Shown here: positions 11,461 through 21,901 of the stretch, in pieces
Numbering within the stretch: the stretch's first letter is position 1
Layout of the letters: the number at the start of each line of letters is the position of its first letter
Source of the DNA: Homarus americanus
Taxonomy: Eukaryota; Arthropoda; Malacostraca; Decapoda; Nephropidae
Reading direction: 5' to 3'
Assembly: GCF_018991925.1 (NCBI RefSeq)
Contig: NW_024737068.1
Span: 10,674,360 to 10,738,359, forward strand
DNA length: 64,000 bases
Made by a program: the position numbers and the translations under genes
The notes under the pieces: generated by a model
Databases searched by the model: none
What the model was told of the DNA's origin: nothing
Seen by the model: only the letters and a program-made list of their open reading frames with translations

Positions 11461-11502
11461 CTGTAGGGGAGATATCCACTACAGTGGATAACTCCCCTAC
11501 AG
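11461..11502. repeat. 42-bp near-perfect palindrome made of two LTR starts head to head
   Basis: The left arm 11461-11479 (ctgtaggggagatatccac) pairs with the right arm 11484-11502 with one mismatch around a 4-base loop. Each arm matches the first 19-20 bases of the LTR family at 9878, one in each orientation. It probably marks a junction where two LTR ends met. Confidence 0.85.
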
Positions 11503-11849
11503 TACCCCTCCCCTCCCACTTGGTGATGCACGTGCAGCTAATCAGGAGCTTTATCTTTGGTGTTTGAGAAGTCAGTGAATTGTCCGAACGCAGTCTCCCA
11601 TTAAACTTTAAAAGGGGAGAGGGAAGGTGGGAAAAGGCTGTGTGCAGTGCGCCTGATCCTTGAGTTCATTATTAAGGACGGCACGTCATGGGTGCCGTCA
11701 AACCCCTTGTTCTCTCTACTTGATTTGGTAAATGTAACTCTATATAACCCCAAAGATTGGGTTTTTGTCTCGGTCGTCATAAATTTTATTTCAGAGTGGT
11801 AAATTATGTTTTTCAATACCAAAAAAAAGATGCTGTAGTGGTAACCTGC
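11503..11849. other. Intervening non-coding sequence
   Basis: This lies between the palindrome and the LTR tail. It has tatataac at 11738-11745 and no recognisable coding motif. It may be diverged LTR interior. Confidence 0.4.
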
Positions 11850-12123
11850 CTCTCTTTCTACCTAAAGCCACCCGCAAGCAACACATCCTCCTGTGCTCCT
11901 GCCTGGTGGCCCTCGCTCCCGCTGGCGCCCATGCCGCCCTACAAGCTGCCTGTCCTCTGAGCACCCTCACCAACCAGTTCTCTCTACATCACGCTTGTAA
12001 CCACGCTGCCACCCCCCAGCACCAAGCTGCATTGTACATCCAATACAATATGTATGCAGAGAGCACATTGTGAGTTTCCTTTCTTCATCCCATCCTGAGT
12101 GTGAACCAATATCTCATAACCCC
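11850..12123 (+). repeat. LTR 3' portion, diverged relative of 9878-10319
   Basis: It shares in order the blocks tggccctcgctcccgc, ctgagcaccctcacca, ctctctacatcacgcttg, accaagctgcattgtacatc and catcctgagtgtgaac with the LTR at 9878, ending ...ataaccccacaa. The same stretch recurs at 52968-53234, where it is interrupted by a hAT insertion. Confidence 0.75.
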
Positions 12124-13141
12124 ACAATGCCAATCGCGGTTTATACTTTGTCTTTTAAACTGTAGTCCAATATTTTCTTTTATCCTCTTCACCAAAAGAT
12201 CGGCTCATTAGCCGCCCGGGCGATCGGTCACGTCTCTGTTACGCACTGTTGGCAAGTACTGGGCACGCACCGGCTCCTGAATGTACCTGTCTTGTCATTT
12301 TTCTAGATATATGAATGTAATGGAATTCCGGAATCAAGTTATTTTCATTTGGAAAAGAAAGAAATGGTAAGAGCTAACGTAGATAGACATAAAAAGGGAT
12401 GAAAACATGAGTGAAGGAGAGGAGAGTTGGAAGTTTTAATACTGAAACATGAAAATCAGGGGAACTAAGAATTATTAAGTGCTTGAAGTTGAAAGATCAT
12501 CGCGAATACGAAAAATAACTATCCATTGATCAGCCTGCCTAAATCAGGTCACAAGGGTGAAAATTGGTCTAACTAACTGTAGCCAACCTATGGCAGCGGC
12601 AGAGTATCATAAACTACATCACCTCATGTCAAGGCTTACTGGATCCACCAGTAACTAAGACCATGGCGACCAATGAAAATCTGATGGGAAATACGACTCA
12701 TATTTACCCTTTGGCAACTCTTACTGTTGTTAAGGATTTCAATTGACAAGTCGGGTAATATTAAAAAGATTTCTCGAATAAAGTTGTGATAACATTAATC
12801 TATAATATTTAGCGAAATATAAACTACTGAAGGTTATTTCAAGTTTTATTGATTCACATCATTTGAACAATAAATTATGAGACTTTTGGTCGTGGAACTT
12901 TTTTAACACTGCCTAGTGTTTACATAAAGGCAGTCCACTGGTGATGCTGTGAGTGTCTGTGTGGTTATCTGCTTTTTACTTCTACTTTTATCCTCTTCGC
13001 CAGTCGCCACTGGTCGGCTAGTTAGCTGCTTGGGCGGTCGGTCACGTCTCTGTTATGCACTGTTGGCAAGTACTGGGCATGCACTGGCTCCTGAATGTAT
13101 CTGAACCTGCCCCAGTGCTGGTAAAGTCTGGGTCTTTAAAG
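12116..13141 (+). repeat. Duplicated block A1 (partner 54834-55859)
   Basis: About 1,026 bp is nearly identical to 54834-55859, differing by scattered substitutions and small indels (for example ctctgttacgc versus ctgttacgc). It begins with ATAACCCC (12116-12123), the unoccupied form of the site where copy B carries a hAT element. Homology stops at ggtctttaaag (13141); beyond it copy A continues with LINE sequence and copy B does not. It forms a paralogous or allelic segment with block A2. Confidence 0.9.
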
Positions 13142-13265
13142 AGCTCGCACTGTTTCATTACAACACTCTCTGGCAGATTGTTCCAAGAGTTCACCGCTTT
13201 CTGGACTTGTGGCTTCTTCAACTTTGTGCTGTGACCCCTTGTGGGGCGGACGTCTGCCAGCTCCA
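12987..13265 (-). mobile_element. LINE 3' end with C-terminal coding remnant
   Basis: On the minus strand 13265 to about 13140 reads RPTRGHSTKLKKPQVQKAVN and then SWNNLPESVV, typical of the last residues of a CR1/Jockey-type RT protein. The 3' untranslated part follows. The same UTR-like words occur at 12176-12290. It probably belongs with the RT piece at 13560-14100, with the middle lost. Confidence 0.65.
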
Positions 13266-13274
13266 GGGGTTAGG

Positions 13275-13420
13275 GTCATCTCGTACCCAAGATAAATCGT
13301 ATCCAAAAAAGTTAACTCGTATCTACGCCAACTCATACCTAAGATAATTCGTACTCAACTCACGAAACAAGTTGTACCCAAGATTACTTGCACCCTATTC
13401 AAGAGATAATCCATACCTAT
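13275..13420. repeat. Degenerate tandem repeat of about 17-22 bp
   Basis: Words like ctcgtacccaagataa, tcgtatccaaaa, tcgtatctacgcc, tcatacctaagataat and ttgtacccaagatta recur about every 17-22 bp. It is a short degenerate minisatellite between two LINE pieces. Confidence 0.65.
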
Positions 13421-13559
13421 TTGCATATATACCATGAATTTTAGCCTTATCTATGATTACAAAAGAAGATGTAAATCTTGTAGGAAAGTGCAGTGAAATA
13501 GTGAAATGTAATACAGCGCTTTAAAATGGTTGCATCTTCTTTGGGATGGGCTGAACCAA

Positions 13560-14100
13560 GGCATGCTTTCAAGAAGAAGGAAAAGTTTGGGTTTTGAGGC
13601 AGAGGCAAAAGAGGCGAGCAAGCACAAGGGCCAAAGCTTCAGCACACTCCCTCAGAACACGAGGGGGTATCCTGTCCGGTCCATGTGCCTTACTCACATC
13701 CAACTTGGATAACACACCGGCAACCCTGCGAGTGGAGATTATAGGAAAGTGCATAGGTTCAGTAGGAGGAGCATGGGTAGGAGGGATAGAGTAGGAATCA
13801 TCTAAGGTGAATTTAGAAGAGAACAAGGTGCCAAAGAGATTGGCTTTGTCTGGGGGAGAGTTGACTATAGAGTTATCAGGTCAGAAGAGAGGAGGAAAAG
13901 GAGTACAGAAGTTATTACAGATGTTTTTGGTTGAGGACCAGAAGGATTTACGAGAGGAAGAATTAATCAGGACAGCGGTCTTTCTTTTTACAAAATTCCG
14001 TTTGGCCCTACAAAGATTCCTAGAAATAACGAAAGAGGTGTGGGCCTCCTTTGGACATTTTCATTCGACTGACAGTCCCTAAGCGGGGAAGCACCTTTAT
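13560..14100 (-). pseudogene. LINE reverse transcriptase N-terminal part, truncated
   Basis: Reading on the minus strand, 14100 to 13827 gives SSSRKSFWSSTKNICNNF and SPPDKANLFGTLFSSKFTLD. Then 13760-13569 gives VAGVLSKLDVSKAHGPDRIP followed by RVLRECAEALALVLARLF and SLC-like LKTQTFPSS. This is the conserved entry to the RT domain of CR1/Jockey-type LINEs. One stop lies in the linker, and the copy ends before RT motif A, so it is non-functional. It is probably the upstream part of the LINE whose 3' end is at 12987-13265. Confidence 0.8.
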
Positions 14101-14793
14101 CTTGAAGATCGTTATGAGGGACGAACTGTCTAGATATCCGAGTGACCTTCTTTATAAGACCTAATAATTTAGTCGTCAGCTTGTTAGCTTAATATACGTT
14201 CAGCGGTTGGTTGGTTTTTATTGATATGTTATGATCTCGGTAAATATTTAGAAGTTGTCAACACCTACTTATATAGGGAGAAAGAAAAAACTAAAAATAA
14301 TTTATTCTATAGTGTCTCCGTCAAAAATGTATATTTTTCAAGTATTTTAACCAATAAATTACAAAAAATATTACTTGTTTAAAGTGGGCAGGGCTTTGAA
14401 GTAGAAGGAAAATATTGGGTAAAACACTAAAAAAAACTCTAAACAAATTTTTTAAATCCTGACCTAACATTTCCCAACCCTTATAAACCCTAAAACTATA
14501 AAAAATTGCCTTATAAATGTTTTCGTTGTTTAGTAGGCAATGATGTCTGTTTTTATTATGTGTTCAGATGAGAATGGATCCATAAACTCTAAAGTGATTT
14601 TTAAAATATTTACAATTTAGGAAACACTAGGTAAGGTTTTAATTTTTTAAAGGTTTGTTTGGTGTTCTTTTCCATCTACTTCAAAGCCCTGCACACTTTG
14701 AACAACTAATATTGTGGATAATTTTATAGGTTAAAATACTCGAAATTGACAAACATATAGAATAAATTAATTATAGTTTTTTCTCTTTTCCTA
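14101..14793. other. AT-rich non-coding stretch
   Basis: No coding motif is recognised. Loosely inverted similarity exists between about 14280-14460 and 14630-14790 (agaaaaaactaaaaataatttattctata against tatagaataaattaattatagttttttct), which suggests a fold-back or palindromic short element centred near 14540. Confidence 0.5.
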
Positions 14794-14795
14794 TA

Positions 14796-15497
14796 CAGTT
14801 AACCCTCACTTTACGCGGTCCCACATTCTGCGTTTCCACGTTTACGCGGTGCCCTGCCGGAACCCAGGATGCTCACATTCCGCGGTGCGTGTACCCCTTT
14901 ACGCGGAGAGCGGCTGGCGAGCCGCGCCATTTTTGGATCCAAACCTACCGCCATCCGCCATGTTGTGTAAGTGGCGCGAACATGGTGCGCACAAGGTCGC
15001 CCAGTCATCAAAACATTACCAGTTCTTCACCCGCCACCCACCACAGCCGGCCCAAGTCAGTGATAGTGATAATTATGGTGAGGATATGGACTTATATGGA
15101 CTTTGGGGAGTTTGACAAAGAGGCCCTGCAAGCCTCTGTGGTGGATAGTGATACAATTGATACAAGTGACACAGGTGAGGGCCAATAATCTGCCCTCTGC
15201 CTCGGAACCAACCGCCCATCCCCGTGTGCCCAGCCATTTTTTCTACTAATGTAAGTGTTAAAAAAACCTAATATTATTGATATTTCTCTTAATTATTAAT
15301 TGTGTGTGCATACCATCATAAAGTTAAGATAATATTTTTACTACAACATAGTTGTGTGTCGTCAAAAAGTGGAGTTTGGGGATCGGCCCGGACTCCATTT
15401 CAATTAATCCCATATGTTATGTTATTCACTTTACGCGTTTCCCACTTTACGCGGGACCCTCCGGGTTACATTAACCGTGTAAAGTAAGGGTTAACTG
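14796..15497 (+). mobile_element. Tigger/pogo-derived non-autonomous element
   Basis: It starts CAGTTAACCCTCACTTTACG and ends with the near complement, with TA on both sides (14794-14795, 15498-15499). The interior has the transposase tail with frameshifts: SPSHQNIT, then HPPQPAQVSDSDNY, then EFDKEALQASVVDSD to a stop at 15186-15188. The right part matches the 3' arm of the intact element at 28359-31654, whereas its left part is different and may show the family's original 5' end. Confidence 0.9.
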
Positions 15498-15499
15498 TA

Positions 15500-16221
15500 T
15501 AAGATTCAATATATACTGTAATTAGGTGTTGGTAACTTTTAAATATTAACCATGAACTCTATTGTCCAGTGTTAGTAAAAGAGAAAACCAGTCATGTTTA
15601 GTAGTCACACTGGATAACACCAAGGATTCCGAAACTAGAAGATAGCTCACTCCAATGAGTGAACACATTTACCCCCCAAAGTGGCACTGCCAAGCAGCTG
15701 GTGTAGCGCTCGCAGAGGGCCCCTTCTATATAATGCGCATGCACAAAAATTGGGGGAATTCTGGGAATGTTGCTAACACAGTCTGCAAATACCCCCATTC
15801 TCACATTTCCCCTAAAGGCTATACAGTATATACTGTACATACCAGTTACTCCTATTACAAGGTCCAACAATGATGCAACATTCAGTCAGTTAATAAAATT
15901 GTGATACCATATTTCTCATTTGTGCTTCAAGCATTCAATCTATATTAACAAGGATTCTATAAAGTCCTTTGCATACTAAACCTTGTTCTCCATCTTTACC
16001 CTGTTCTTAGATAAAAAAAAATCTTGGTGACAACATACGTCTTTATAAAATGCAAGCGAAGCTAGAGATGGAGGGGACTTCCGAGAACGGCTGAATGTTG
16101 AAAAAAAAATCTAAACTTTGTACATGTGCATTACTGTATATACAAAAAGTTCACTGAGTATGGGGCCTCTGAGAATGCTACACTGGAAAGTTGTATCCCT
16201 TTTCCCGTGTGATTTTATCAA
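15500..16221. other. Non-coding stretch
   Basis: No recognised gene or repeat family. A 72-codon open frame at 15655-15873 has no familiar motif and is likely chance. Confidence 0.5.
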
Positions 16222-16247
16222 GATATATATATATATATATATATATA
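16222..16247. repeat. Short TA microsatellite
   Basis: About 26 bp of AT/TA directly abuts the left end of the Tigger-type element that starts at 16248. Confidence 0.85.
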
Positions 16248-17110
16248 CAGTGACCCCTCGTTTAACGAACGCCTCGGTTAACGAAATTTCGGTTAACGAA
16301 CTGCCTTCCATAAGGATCTTCAATTCGGTTAACGAACAAAAAATTTGGTTAACGAATTTCTTACGAACCGACCTCAACATGTTTTCGCTTGCACTGACCG
16401 GGCAACCAGCTTTAGTATCAGTCCGCCAATTCATTAATCGGTTCTAGGGCTTAAATTCCTTACTATTTTAGTAAATATCAAGAAGTTTATACTATTCAAT
16501 AATTTTAAAAGTTTAACATTCAATTTTTTAATAATTTTAACAATTATTGAACATAATTGAAGGTAAAGTGACTAGTTTAATGCGCGGCATCCAGCCTCTT
16601 AACACAGCAAACAGGCGTTAGTCTCTCTCTGTTTTCACTGGAGGTAACATCTTCCTTGAAACTCTCTTCAACTAAATGCTTTTTTTCTGTTTCCAAGCAA
16701 ATTATTGGTCATATTGAAATTTATTTTACATATTGACAATATATAATGCAATGCAGTGTTGATTTAAAGAAAATAATCTAGAATTACACCAAGAGAACTA
16801 AAATTTTATGGGTGAAATTGCACCATGGGGTGACTTCTCTTCCACCCCAGGCATTTCTCTTCCACCCCAATGCCTTCTCTTCTCCCTTCTTCTCTTCCAC
16901 CATTCTAATTCCCATCATCATTATCCAGGAGCCTTCTACATACTCACCTCAAAGTAAGTGAACTTTTCTACCATTTTTGTTGAATTTAGGAAATTTTCGG
17001 TGAGCTGGAACCAATTACCAAAAACCCATTGAAACAATGGTTTCGGTTAACGAACTTTTCGGTTAACGAACGACCTTCTGGAACGGATTGAGTTCATTAA
17101 ACGAGGGGTC
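16248..17110 (+). mobile_element. Tigger-type MITE with taacga-rich ends
   Basis: The left end CAGTGACCCCTCGTTTAACG matches the inverted right end (...attaaacgaggggtcac) near 17095-17111. Both ends carry repeated ggttaacgaa words. The last bases CTG expected at the right are replaced by ccttt, and the right end coincides with the start of duplicated block A2. It is an inverted relative of the element at 27348-28137, with matching interior (for example ttattggtcat and aacactgcattg words). No open frame is present. Confidence 0.82.
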
Positions 17111-18594
17111 ACCCTTTGTATATAAGCCTCTCTCAGTCCCTGTAAATTCAGTTGCCTCTGAAGATGTCTTGAATAAAGACAAAACCTAAGGTGCTCCAGT
17201 GTTTCCTTTTTCCTTTGTGGAAGGCTGCTCTGAGAAGTACAGTACAGATCTGCCTTACCAAGTTCACCATATTCCTCAACTGTTTATCACCTGTCTTGTT
17301 CTCGCATAACATCCATTATCATGGCTTGAGAGAGACATGGGAAGGGTGTTTGCAAAAATTCTGAGACAAGAGGAGGATAGCTCTCTCAATGTTAATTTTT
17401 CTTATCCACCCGCGACGGTGGCGTAGCCAAGCAGCTGGAAAGTAAAAAACACATTATGTCCATTGCGAGAACAAGACAGGTGATAAACGGTTGAAGAATG
17501 TGGTGAACTTGGTCAGGCAGATCTGTACAGTATTGTACTTCTCATAGCCTCCTTCCACGAGTCCAGTACAGTATGCAATGTTCAAAGCTCAGTGTTAATA
17601 ATGTGCAATACTGAGCTGTTAACCTCATATACGTAATGTCTTCATCCCCTGAAGATGTAACAGGTATCCCTTGCTAGCCAAATGGGGTTAGGTTTTTGAA
17701 AGCCTTTTAGTTATTGAATATTTGGATACCAAATAATTTAATAAATGGGAAGAATAGGGTTGTGACCTGCCAACATAAAAAATATATGTACTTACTGTAT
17801 TTTACAGCCAAGCTTACTGTGTTTAGGTTTATATTGAGTGACAGTGTGTGTGATGGTGTGAGTTGAGGAGAAAGTTGTACCCTGTACCTTTATAGTGATT
17901 GTAGGAGAATGATGACACATTGAAAACTTATTTAGGACTTAATAATATTAAGTGTGTTAAAGAATGAAGAAGTATTTGCAGAAACTAATTATGTAACCAA
18001 ACTGATGCAAGTGTCAAGTACCATGGTTTATTACATGCTTTCCTTGGACTCTTGTTCATGTTAGTATCAACTTTATGTAATTGTCCATGGAACCGTCTAG
18101 GTCTCAAATTACAGTATTTGGTTGATAGATACTTTACTGTATCTATATATGTACGGTAACTTACTTTTTCTTACAGAAAGTATGTCATATAAGGAGCCAC
18201 TCCAGCTGAGCGACCTTCCGTGGGATGACGTTATTTTCCGCCATATATTCCCTCTGCTGAAAGTCGCAGATCTGTGTCACTTGCAAGGAGTGTCCAAAGA
18301 CTTCCAGCAACTGTACATAGACTATATGTGCTCTTGTGAAAAACTGGATTTTTCAGAATGTACTATGACAAATAGTTCTCTACAAAAGGTGATTTTAAAG
18401 TCTTATTAGAAATTTATTCTTTACTGTTGCTTGTTTGAAGTTAATGCTTATCTGCCCTACAATGATATTTACAGTGAATTACAATATTCGACTAACAAGG
18501 AAAAGGTCGAAGTCAGGCCAGGGAGAAGCAGGGTGCCCAAATGTGTCTCAATCCCTCCAACCCCCCTCCTAGCCCATTAATCGTTAGTTATGTA
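17107..18594 (+). repeat. Duplicated block A2 (partner 56194-57682)
   Basis: About 1.49 kb is near-identical to 56194-57682 (roughly a dozen differences noticed, coding exon identical). It contains the upstream intron, the F-box exon and part of the next intron. It ends at the TA (18593-18594) where copy A has a Tigger insertion and copy B continues uninterrupted. Within it, 17230-17300 and 17450-17560 are partial inverted repeats of each other (ggtgataaac / gtttatcacctg). Confidence 0.93.
18177..18388 (+). CDS. FBXL15-like F-box protein, first coding exon (copy A)
   Basis: The exon follows acceptor ttttcttacag (ends 18176), starts translation at ATG 18182 and ends with donor AAAG|GTGATT, leaving 69 codons in phase 0. 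The protein begins MSYKEPLQLSDLPWDDVIF and continues with an F-box (HIFPLLKVADLCHLQGVSKDF). F-box proteins bind Skp1 in SCF ubiquitin ligases; FBXL15 recruits SMURF1 in BMP signalling in vertebrates. The match to FBXL15 rests on DLPW(E/D)DV and the following spacing, judged from memory. The leucine-rich-repeat exons are not in the sequenced part before the gap. An upstream 5'UTR exon is implied by the acceptor before the ATG. Confidence 0.75.
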
Positions 18595-18900
18595 CAGTTA
18601 ACCCTCACTTTACGCGGTTAATGTAACCCGGAGGGTACCGCGGAAAGCGAGAAATGCGTAAAGTGAATAACATAACATATGGGATTAATTGAAATGGAGT
18701 CCAGGCCGATCCCCAAACTCCACTTTTTGACGACACACAACTATGTTGTAGTAAAAATTTTATCTTAACTTTATGATGGTATGAAAAAACAAGTAATATA
18801 GAAGAGGTTAGGTTAGGAAAGATAAAGGTTAACATAGGAAAAATAAAGGTTAGGTTAGAAAACTAAAAATTTGGTGTAACACTTACGGTAGTAGAAGAGA
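18595..18900 (-). mobile_element. Tigger element 3' end, cut by assembly gap
   Basis: It starts CAGTTAACCCTCACTTTACG after TA and is nearly identical to 28359-28660 and to the reverse complement of 31654-31350. It runs into the Ns at 18901, so its length and far end are unknown. The homologous position in copy B (57681-57682) is an empty TA site. Confidence 0.88.
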
Positions 18901-19000
18901 NNNNNNNNNNNNNNNNNNNNNNNNNNNNNNNNNNNNNNNNNNNNNNNNNNNNNNNNNNNNNNNNNNNNNNNNNNNNNNNNNNNNNNNNNNNNNNNNNNNN
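18901..19000. other. Assembly gap (100 N)
   Basis: Exactly 100 Ns, the usual placeholder for a gap of unknown size. The join lies within a Tigger element, so sequence on either side may not be truly adjacent. Confidence 0.99.
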
Positions 19001-19147
19001 TTAACTGGAAACGTTACGTTATAGAAAATCGTGTGTCTCATTTAAAATTTTTTTTTTTTTTTTATTATCTGCTTATACCAGGGCGATTAGTAAGTCGGCC
19101 AAATTAGGCGTGAAGTCCATGGCAGTCGTGAAATCGAGAGTTCTGGA

Positions 19148-19297
<150 letters not shown>

Positions 19298-19516
19298 CCG
19301 GTCGGGAATTGCTGGACTTTATTTTCTCCTTGACTTGAGGTTTATTAAAGATTAATAGATGGTAATTAAGAGCGCCTTTGAAAAAATCGAACCAACACAA
19401 AACATTTAAATCTACTAAACAAAATGAATTGTCATGACCCGTGGAAGGATAAGCGTCTGTGACTGGGATGAATGAGACACACTGTAAAATTTGAACACTT
19501 ATATTCCCTCAACACT

Positions 19517-19629
<113 letters not shown>

Positions 19630-19689
19630 TTAACCGAACACAATTTGTTCAGGAAGATGGATTAGATTAACCCGAATTACCCGTGTGCC

Positions 19690-20932
19690 TCATCTATAAA
19701 CCCCCCCTCGTTTATCTGTCGACCCTGATTTTTTGACCAAGAAATCGTTAATTTATGATATTCCTCGTTTATAGTTCACCCACGTTTTTGAGGGTAATGG
19801 AACAACAAAACCTTCAGTAAAAACGCTCTTACGTCCTATAAACTGAGGCTCGCCGTGCATGAAACACGAGTGCCGAAGGCAAATTGTTTACCATTTATTA
19901 TTACGACACTTTACACTGAAACGCGGGTAGTTTCAACAAAAATATTGTATATTTCCATTCAAGTATTTATTCAAGTCAATTAGGAGGGAATATTATTGTA
20001 ATACAACAGTTTTTTAACTAAACCAGTCAAAAAGCGATTACGGTAACATCTTTTGAACGAAAGAAAGCGAAAGTCATTGCTTTCGTCACGATTTTATCCC
20101 ACTTTCCACTGTAATACGTACGTCATTTCAGCAAAAATATTACATTTCCGTGATTGCATTATATCAAGCACAGTATGAATAGAATACCATTGTAATATAA
20201 CAATATTTTAACCAAAAACTATTAAAAAACGAGTAACTTCTCTTGAACATCGGAAGGTTAGGTAAAATCTTTTGTTTTCGTCATGTATTTTACCCTATTT
20301 TTCATTAAAATACATCACGTTTCAGCAAAACTACTATTTATTTCCGAGAATATATTCATTCAGGCACAGTTAAGGTAAAATATACATGTGATGTAACAGT
20401 TTTTTAACTGAAAATGATTCGATAAACACGTGTACCGTCTAGCTGATACAGCTGGTGGTGCGTGATGCGTCATGCGTCGTTGTAAACAATAGGAGGTTGA
20501 AGTAGATTGCCGGGTATTATATTAAGTGTGAAATATCAAAAAGGTTTTTAATACCGGTATTTTTTGTAGATCAATGAGAACTGTGATACCGTATATAATA
20601 TGATAAGTTAGCCTGTGCTAAGAACTTCAACATAGACTACTGAAAGCATGTTGTAAGGTAATTTAGCCTATTGTAAGTTGGTAAGCTTCATTTACTGAAG
20701 GAACTGCACAACTTTTCATTACTAATTGGTACATATTTTACATTTCCATTGTTTACTGGCTGTAAATGGTAAATATTTTTCATGTCTGAAGCTAAAAGTT
20801 GCTCCTCGCCCTTCCCATCATGCACGGGTTCAACCTAACAAAACTATTACGCATGTATAGGACGACCCCCAATTTTTTGCCTAAAAATTTGGTCTTAAAA
20901 ACTCGAACTATACACGAGTATATACGGTAATT
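19690..20932. mobile_element. Possible non-autonomous DNA element with diverged terminal blocks
   Basis: Near the left (19705-19760) lies ctcgtttatctgtcgaccct followed by gattttttgacc. Near the right (20855-20922) lies gtataggacgaccccc followed by aattttttgcc, ending actatacacgagtatatacgg. The shared words suggest related terminal modules of one element. No transposase frame is visible and no target duplication was confirmed. Confidence 0.35.
19905..20425. repeat. Diverged tandem repeat, about 190-bp period, three units
   Basis: Three units share an ordered set of words: cactttacactgaa/ccactttccactgtaata/ccctatttttcattaaaata, then tttcagcaaaa, a ttccattca-like block, attgtaatac/ataacagt and ttttttaactaaa/aactgaaa. 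Units start near 19908, 20097 and 20290. Confidence 0.65.
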
Positions 20933-20934
20933 TA

Positions 20935-21363
20935 ATGGGATATTGGGTAATTGGTTCCAGCTCACCAAAAAGTACTTACAAAGTAAAAAAAAAATGCAGT
21001 AAAGTACACTTACTTTGAGGTGTGTATGTAAAAGGTTCCTGGTTGATGATGATGGGAATTAGAAGTGGGGGTGGAGGAGAAGGGAGAAGAGAAGGAAGAG
21101 GGGATGGAGGAGAAATCACCTTCCAGGGGACTCATGCTTGATGCAGTCATTTCACCAATAAAATTTTAAGCTCACTAGGTGTAATTCAAGATTGTTTTCT
21201 TTAAATCAACACTGCACTATGCTATATATTATCAATATGTTAAATAAATTTCAGAGTGACCAATAATTGTACTGTAAAAACGTAAAAATACTCTGTGTTC
21301 AAGAGACCTCAAAGTAAGTGTACTTTACTGCATTTTTTTTTACTTTGTATGTACTTTTCGGTG
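20935..21363. mobile_element. Fold-back fragment of the taacga-type MITE
   Basis: The start (tgggtaattggttccagctcacc) matches the interior of the element at 27437. Arms 20963-21024 and 21305-21363 are inverted repeats of about 58 bp (agtacttacaaagtaaaa / ttttactttgtatgtact). The middle contains the purine-rich gaggagaagggagaagagaa stretch also found at 27575. TIR ends are missing, so it is a partial, rearranged copy. Confidence 0.65.
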
Positions 21364-21690
21364 CATGTCACTGTTCACTGCCATGCAAGACAGAGGTTCA
21401 TACACTGTTTGCTGCCATGCAAGACAGTGGTTCATATACATTGGACGTCATATTCTAATTGAAGACTAATTAGTGTGGGCTAGCAAATTTGGGATAAACA
21501 GCAAGAATGTCCCCAAGCACCCCCGATTCAATATAGTAATTACAAAGTTCATGATGCAATAAGCCAGGTGGCCTGAAGTCTTTGACAGTGTCACATTCAA
21601 TAATATAGTGTTCAAGTGTATGCTTTAAGGGTTGATCACAAAGTTTACGTGCTGAGTGTTCCGGTATGGGTACAGCGTTACCAACTTGTC
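21364..21690 (-). pseudogene. LINE C-terminal end and 3'UTR fragment
   Basis: On the minus strand, about 21650 to 21475 reads CDQPLKHTLEHYIIECDTVK, then DFRPPGLL and GVLGDILAVYPKFASPH before a stop. The following 3' sequence contains cactg(t)ctgccatgcaagac copies. The same final residues occur on the plus strand at 34383. The upstream cysteine-containing entry to this domain appears frame-broken near 21690. It is a LINE tail, not a host gene. Confidence 0.75.
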
Positions 21691-21853
21691 AGATGTGTCT
21701 GTGGTGAGTCACCGAGACTCTGTGGCTACCTCCTCCTCCTGCACTGACTGGGGTTCTTCCGCCACCGTTTGCTCCTCCTTGGCTGCTCTGTGCTCCTCGG
21801 CTGCTTTGTGCTCCTCCTCCTGCTTCTGCCTTCCTGCAACGAACAAACGCGTC

Positions 21854-21901
21854 CAGAGAAACACATATAACTTACTGTTATATGTGTTTTATTTCTCTGG
21901 G
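21854..21901. other. Hairpin-forming inverted repeat
   Basis: cagagaaacacatataac is followed four bases later by gttatatgtg and tttctctg, giving a stem of about 17 bp with a small bulge. It lies just beyond the stop of the minus-strand transposase and could be part of that element's 3' region or a terminator-like structure. Confidence 0.55.

Noticed and set aside
15655..15873. 72-codon plus frame
   Set aside because: No motif, no splice or start support; expected by chance.
18601..19000. Continuation of the F-box gene after the exon in copy A
   Set aside because: The intron is entered by a Tigger insertion and then the assembly gap; no further leucine-rich-repeat exon was recognisable on the far side.
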